Below, one piece after another: positions 61,101-64,000 of a stretch of 64,000 bases of DNA; the stretch's first letter is position 1, and each line of letters starts with the position of its first letter. The stretch is from assembly GCA_023078555.1 (NCBI GenBank), contig CM041203.1, positions 4,610,538-4,674,537 of the forward strand, in the 5' to 3' direction. The stretch comes from Ulva prolifera (lineage: Eukaryota > Chlorophyta > Ulvophyceae > Ulvales > Ulvaceae). A program made the translations under genes and the position numbers. The notes beneath the pieces are model-generated. The model searched no databases and had not been told where the DNA came from. It saw only the letters and a program-made list of their open reading frames with translations.

Positions 61101-61599
61101 TCGAACACAACCAACATGCCATACCTGTGGTGTATGCACAGTATGCATCCCGCAGGCAACAGCATGAGCCTTCACCTATCTACGATTGACGGGCCACTAG
61201 TACCAAGGCCGGGCTCTTGATCCATTTCCCTGCTATCACAACGCTGCTGCTTCAGCTCAGGCACTGTCAAGTTGTGGCCGTTGGCAAGCTGAGGCACTGC
61301 TAAAACAAGCTTCCCAACGCGGCCCCATCACCTACGCATGTGTACCAACGTTTCACCTCATTCATGTGCCCAGCACGACATGGCTGCAGTTTCTGCAGCC
61401 AGCCGGCCTGTCGCCGCTACAGTCTCCCCTACACTATCCCTTGTCATAGCTTTGCTCGCCCACAACCGGCCAATTGCTCTGCACGTGGTCGTACAGGGCC
61501 CCCCCACTACTGTTCTCCCTGCAGCAATATTCCCCCGCCCCACCTTGGCACACACTGTGGCATTCCACACCCCGCCACTCAACCCCGCATTCAAACACA

Positions 61600-61601
<2 letters not shown>

Positions 61602-61679
<78 letters not shown>
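61602..61679. repeat. (CA)n dinucleotide array, about 77 bp
   Basis: About 38 AC/CA units, followed by a short GCACAGCGCACAGCGCGCAC degenerate extension. It explains the His-Thr and Cys-Val repeat frames found on both strands here. Confidence 0.95.
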
Positions 61680-61680
<1 letters not shown>

Positions 61681-61781
61681 CGCACAGCGCACAGCGCGCA
61701 CAGCACTCATGCAGCAGGGTACCCTGGTGCTGCCCTTCACCCATATTTGTACAGTGCCGCCTTCACAGCGGCCGGCGGCGC

Positions 61782-61861
61782 TAGCTGCAACTGCAGGAGG
61801 CAGGCTGGTGTGCCGTGCTTAACCCGGCGGCCCACCAGCCTGCCGCCTGCAGTTGCAGCTA
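61782..61861. repeat. 29-bp inverted repeat with 22-nt spacer
   Basis: The left arm begins TAGCTGCAACTGCAGG and the right arm ends CCTGCAGTTGCAGCTA, with a single mismatch over 29 bp. No ORF or transposon feature is attached. Confidence 0.85.
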
Positions 61862-62132
61862 CAGAGCTCTCAACTCAAGCTTGAGGCGGTGTCGCGAGAA
61901 CCAAGGACGAGTCCGGCTGCACGCAGACGGCGGCCTGTGGGTTCAGATGCATGCTGTCCATGCATGCTGGCCGCACATGGCCGGCAGGGGACGCCGGCTC
62001 GCGCACCCACCCAAGTCCTGCCTGGACCTGCATGCATGCGTAGCATGTGTTAGAGAAGAGCAGACGGGTGCAGTCAATCTGCAGTTGATCGTGACACGAA
62101 AATCTGTGCTGAAGCCTCGCTCACGTGTTCAG

Positions 62133-62168
62133 CCACACCATATGCATGGTGTGCACACCATATGGTGT
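62133..62168. repeat. Nested palindrome cluster (ACACCATATG)
   Basis: CACCATATGCATGGTG is followed at once by GTGCACACCATATGGTGT; both are dyads and share the same half-site. Confidence 0.8.
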
Positions 62169-62755
62169 TAACGGCAGAACCACAGAAGCATATGGCGTGG
62201 CCACGCGTGGCCCCTCCAGCTAGTCTGGCAGGAGCGGGGACACGTGGCACGCATGCACACCGGCAGGCACGACTGGATGCCAGCCGCTGGACCGACATCT
62301 CGAGATATCGGGGCAGCATGTGCATAAGCGCACGCAATTGATTGCAACGCAAGCTTTCGACTGCCTCGATGGCCACATCGCCGTCCACCGGTGCCATTGC
62401 ATCACGATGTTGCGTAGGTACATGCATGGCGCCGTATGGATTGCTATGGTCTCTTTACATATGGCATATCTCGAGATGTATGTGATATCACCCGGCGATG
62501 CAATGCAATGCAATGCATGCAGGCGTCCGAGGCGAGCGGCGCCACATGCACTCGCCACGATCGGCGGTGCACCGCGGTGCCCAGGTCATGCGCAGACGTC
62601 AGCATGGACGGTGCAGCTCTACGCGTACCGTTCCTCAATTTCCGTGCAAGCCCTGCAGTCTCCTGGGCGCGAGGTGTCGGCGTCTCGCTGCCCTGCAATA
62701 GCCATATGGGCCGTATGACATGTCATATATGATTTACATGTACATATGTACATGA

Positions 62756-62815
62756 CGCAACGTTGTACGATGCCGTGCCCATACGCATACGGGCACGGCA
62801 TCGTACAACGTTGCG
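62756..62815. repeat. Perfect 25-bp stem-loop
   Basis: Arms begin CGCAACGTTGTACGATGCCG and are perfectly complementary over 25 bp around a 10-nt loop ATACGCATAC. It is far stronger than chance and sits between copies of the ATCTCGAGAT palindrome. Confidence 0.9.
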
Positions 62816-63031
62816 GTATCTCGAGATCAACATACACTCACACACACACGAACACTACAACCGCACCGCATCTCGAGATACGTTGACGTTGCGCGTCAAG
62901 GCCACTGTGAGCACGGAGCGCCTCTACGACAGCGATTAGCCCAGCCGCATGTGAGGGCCACTTACATGGAGTACTTGGTTTCCGTGTGCACGACTACAGT
63001 GAGTATCTCGAGGTAGAGGCTTCGTTCGCAC

Positions 63032-63196
63032 CTTGGAGTGTCCGAGGGCGCCCGGGATGCGGAGCCTCTGCACCACGACCTCGTCGCCTTCCTCCTCATA
63101 GCCGCACTCATAAGGCGCTGGAAGGTTGTGCTGGTCTCGCATCTTTCGGAGAAGAGCTTTGAACGCCATCACGTCGGTGGTTGTGGAGGTCAAAGA
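63032..63196 (-). other. Exon-like segment, 55 codons, unknown gene
   Basis: A phase-0 exon between a GAAAG acceptor and an AAG|GTGCG donor, the donor type used by the confirmed genes in this window. The translation includes AFKALLRKMRDQHNLPAPYE then CGYEEEGDEVVVQRLRIPG, which is globular and charged like real protein. No family was recognised. A candidate 28-nt next exon (TCGTGCACACGG... ending at CCAT|GTAAGT, about 62964-62991) lies downstream. Confidence 0.45.
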
Positions 63197-64000
63197 CTTT
63201 CAAGGCTTCAGGCTTCCGGCAGGTGGTGAGCCAGTGCCGCTGTGCCGCTGTTGCAGCTGCTCACAAGCCACAGCTGCTGCTTTACGACAGCTGTGTATGC
63301 GTAGCTGGTGTATGTGGCTGCTGCTCTGCCTTCAGCTCAGCTGCGCTTGTCCTGGGAGTCGCTGGCGCTGCAATTTCAGAGGGGCTACCGATGCCGTGTG
63401 CAAGGGAATCGATACCGACGGGAGCTCCGGGGTGGGCAGAAGCTGAAACGCCTCTGCGCTCTGTGATTGGCTGTCCTATTGCATGCCCTGCGGTCTCAGT
63501 TACACTTATATGCGGCCGTGGCCGTGCGCACAAGCGCTGCGGACGTCGATCGGCATGTGCCGATGCGTCGGTGCATTGTTGTTCGTCACATTGACCCCGA
63601 ATTTTCGTGGCGCTGTACGAGAGACGGCGTGACGTGATGCGTCGCGAGGCGCCGTGCGCCACGATATATCGCGATACACGCCATGTTGTGTCGGCGCACG
63701 CCATGGGGAGCATCAAAATGGCCGGGCGGACCCGATCAGCCCGCGCCGACCGCGGTGGCCTTACAACTACTGACTCTTCGTTGCCCATGCATTGTCTGCC
63801 GCTATTTCGACACATTTTCGGGGTCGGGGTCCACAGCAGTCAGAATTTTTTCCCTGAGGTTCAGGACCCGGGTGGCCATCCAGCGGTCCAGCACACAAAG
63901 TTCGCATCGAGAGTTAGCCCCGGCCGTCAGCCGCAGCCCTTCAGATCTGCGCCACATCGCCGTGGCGACGTGCACTCACCAGTTTCTGTACAAGTGCCGA
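63197..64000. other. Right edge, nothing confidently identified
   Basis: May contain further upstream exons of the minus-strand gene represented at 63032-63196. The long minus frame at 63282-63815 is arginine/serine-rich and without recognised domains. Confidence 0.3.

Larger units (their letters stand above)
55870..61595. other. Gene-poor stretch
   Basis: No confident gene. It contains Rep-C copies near 57.6 and 57.9 kb and a conserved-looking peptide segment at about 56380-56475 (-). The low-complexity TTGTG/GCGGTGTGG run at about 60475-60530 is the only other compositional feature. Frames such as 60194-60697 (-) have no recognisable content. Confidence 0.4.

Noticed and set aside
61338-61884. 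Frames with His-Thr or Cys-Val repeats
   Set aside because: They arise from the (CA)n array and are open on both strands; no flanking protein-like sequence.

Overview
The window looks like nuclear DNA of a flagellated, photosynthetic, chlorophyll-c-type microalga (haptophyte, cryptophyte or stramenopile; I cannot settle which). The supporting evidence is multi-exon genes with GT-AG introns, a fucoxanthin/chlorophyll a/c-type light-harvesting protein with an ER-type signal peptide, two axonemal (ciliary) genes, an ERAD SEL1L/HRD3 gene, and intergenic DNA full of microsatellites and homopolymer tracts. No bacterial operons, rRNA, tRNA or CRISPR were recognised. Exons were joined by eye from protein similarity, splice sites and reading-frame phase, so boundaries may be off by a few bases.

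Layout. 1-8.6 kb holds no confident gene and carries two dispersed repeat families (Rep-A, Rep-B), a C37 tract and a 47-bp tandem duplication. 8.6-10.8 kb (+) is a protein kinase-fold gene that appears to have lost the catalytic motifs (pseudokinase). 13.5-16.5 kb (-) is an FAD monooxygenase with a C-terminal membrane anchor. 20.0-21.0 kb (-) is a light-harvesting protein gene whose 5' flank and first codons are tandemly duplicated. 24.2-30.0 kb (-) is SEL1L/HRD3 with a very long cytosolic tail. 31.4-34.4 kb holds a divergent ciliary pair: an outer-dynein-arm thioredoxin-like light chain (-) and CYB5D1 (+), about 455 bp apart. 37.7-40.6 kb (-) is a secreted or Golgi sulfotransferase. 43.5-44.3 kb (+) is a small five-exon gene of unknown function.

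From about 44.3 kb to the end there is no confident gene. There are orphan exon-like segments (55.4-55.7 and 63.0-63.2 kb, both -), one uncharacterised 284-codon ORF (52.6-53.4 kb), about ten copies of a roughly 38-bp repeat (Rep-C), a (CA)n array and a palindrome-rich block at 61.8-63.0 kb.

The recognised genes share no single pathway; the clearest functional pairing is the divergent axonemal pair. The window's most unusual features are the degenerate kinase, the long-tailed SEL1L, the duplicated LHC 5' end, an apparent 30-nt intron, and the unexplained repeat and palindrome families.
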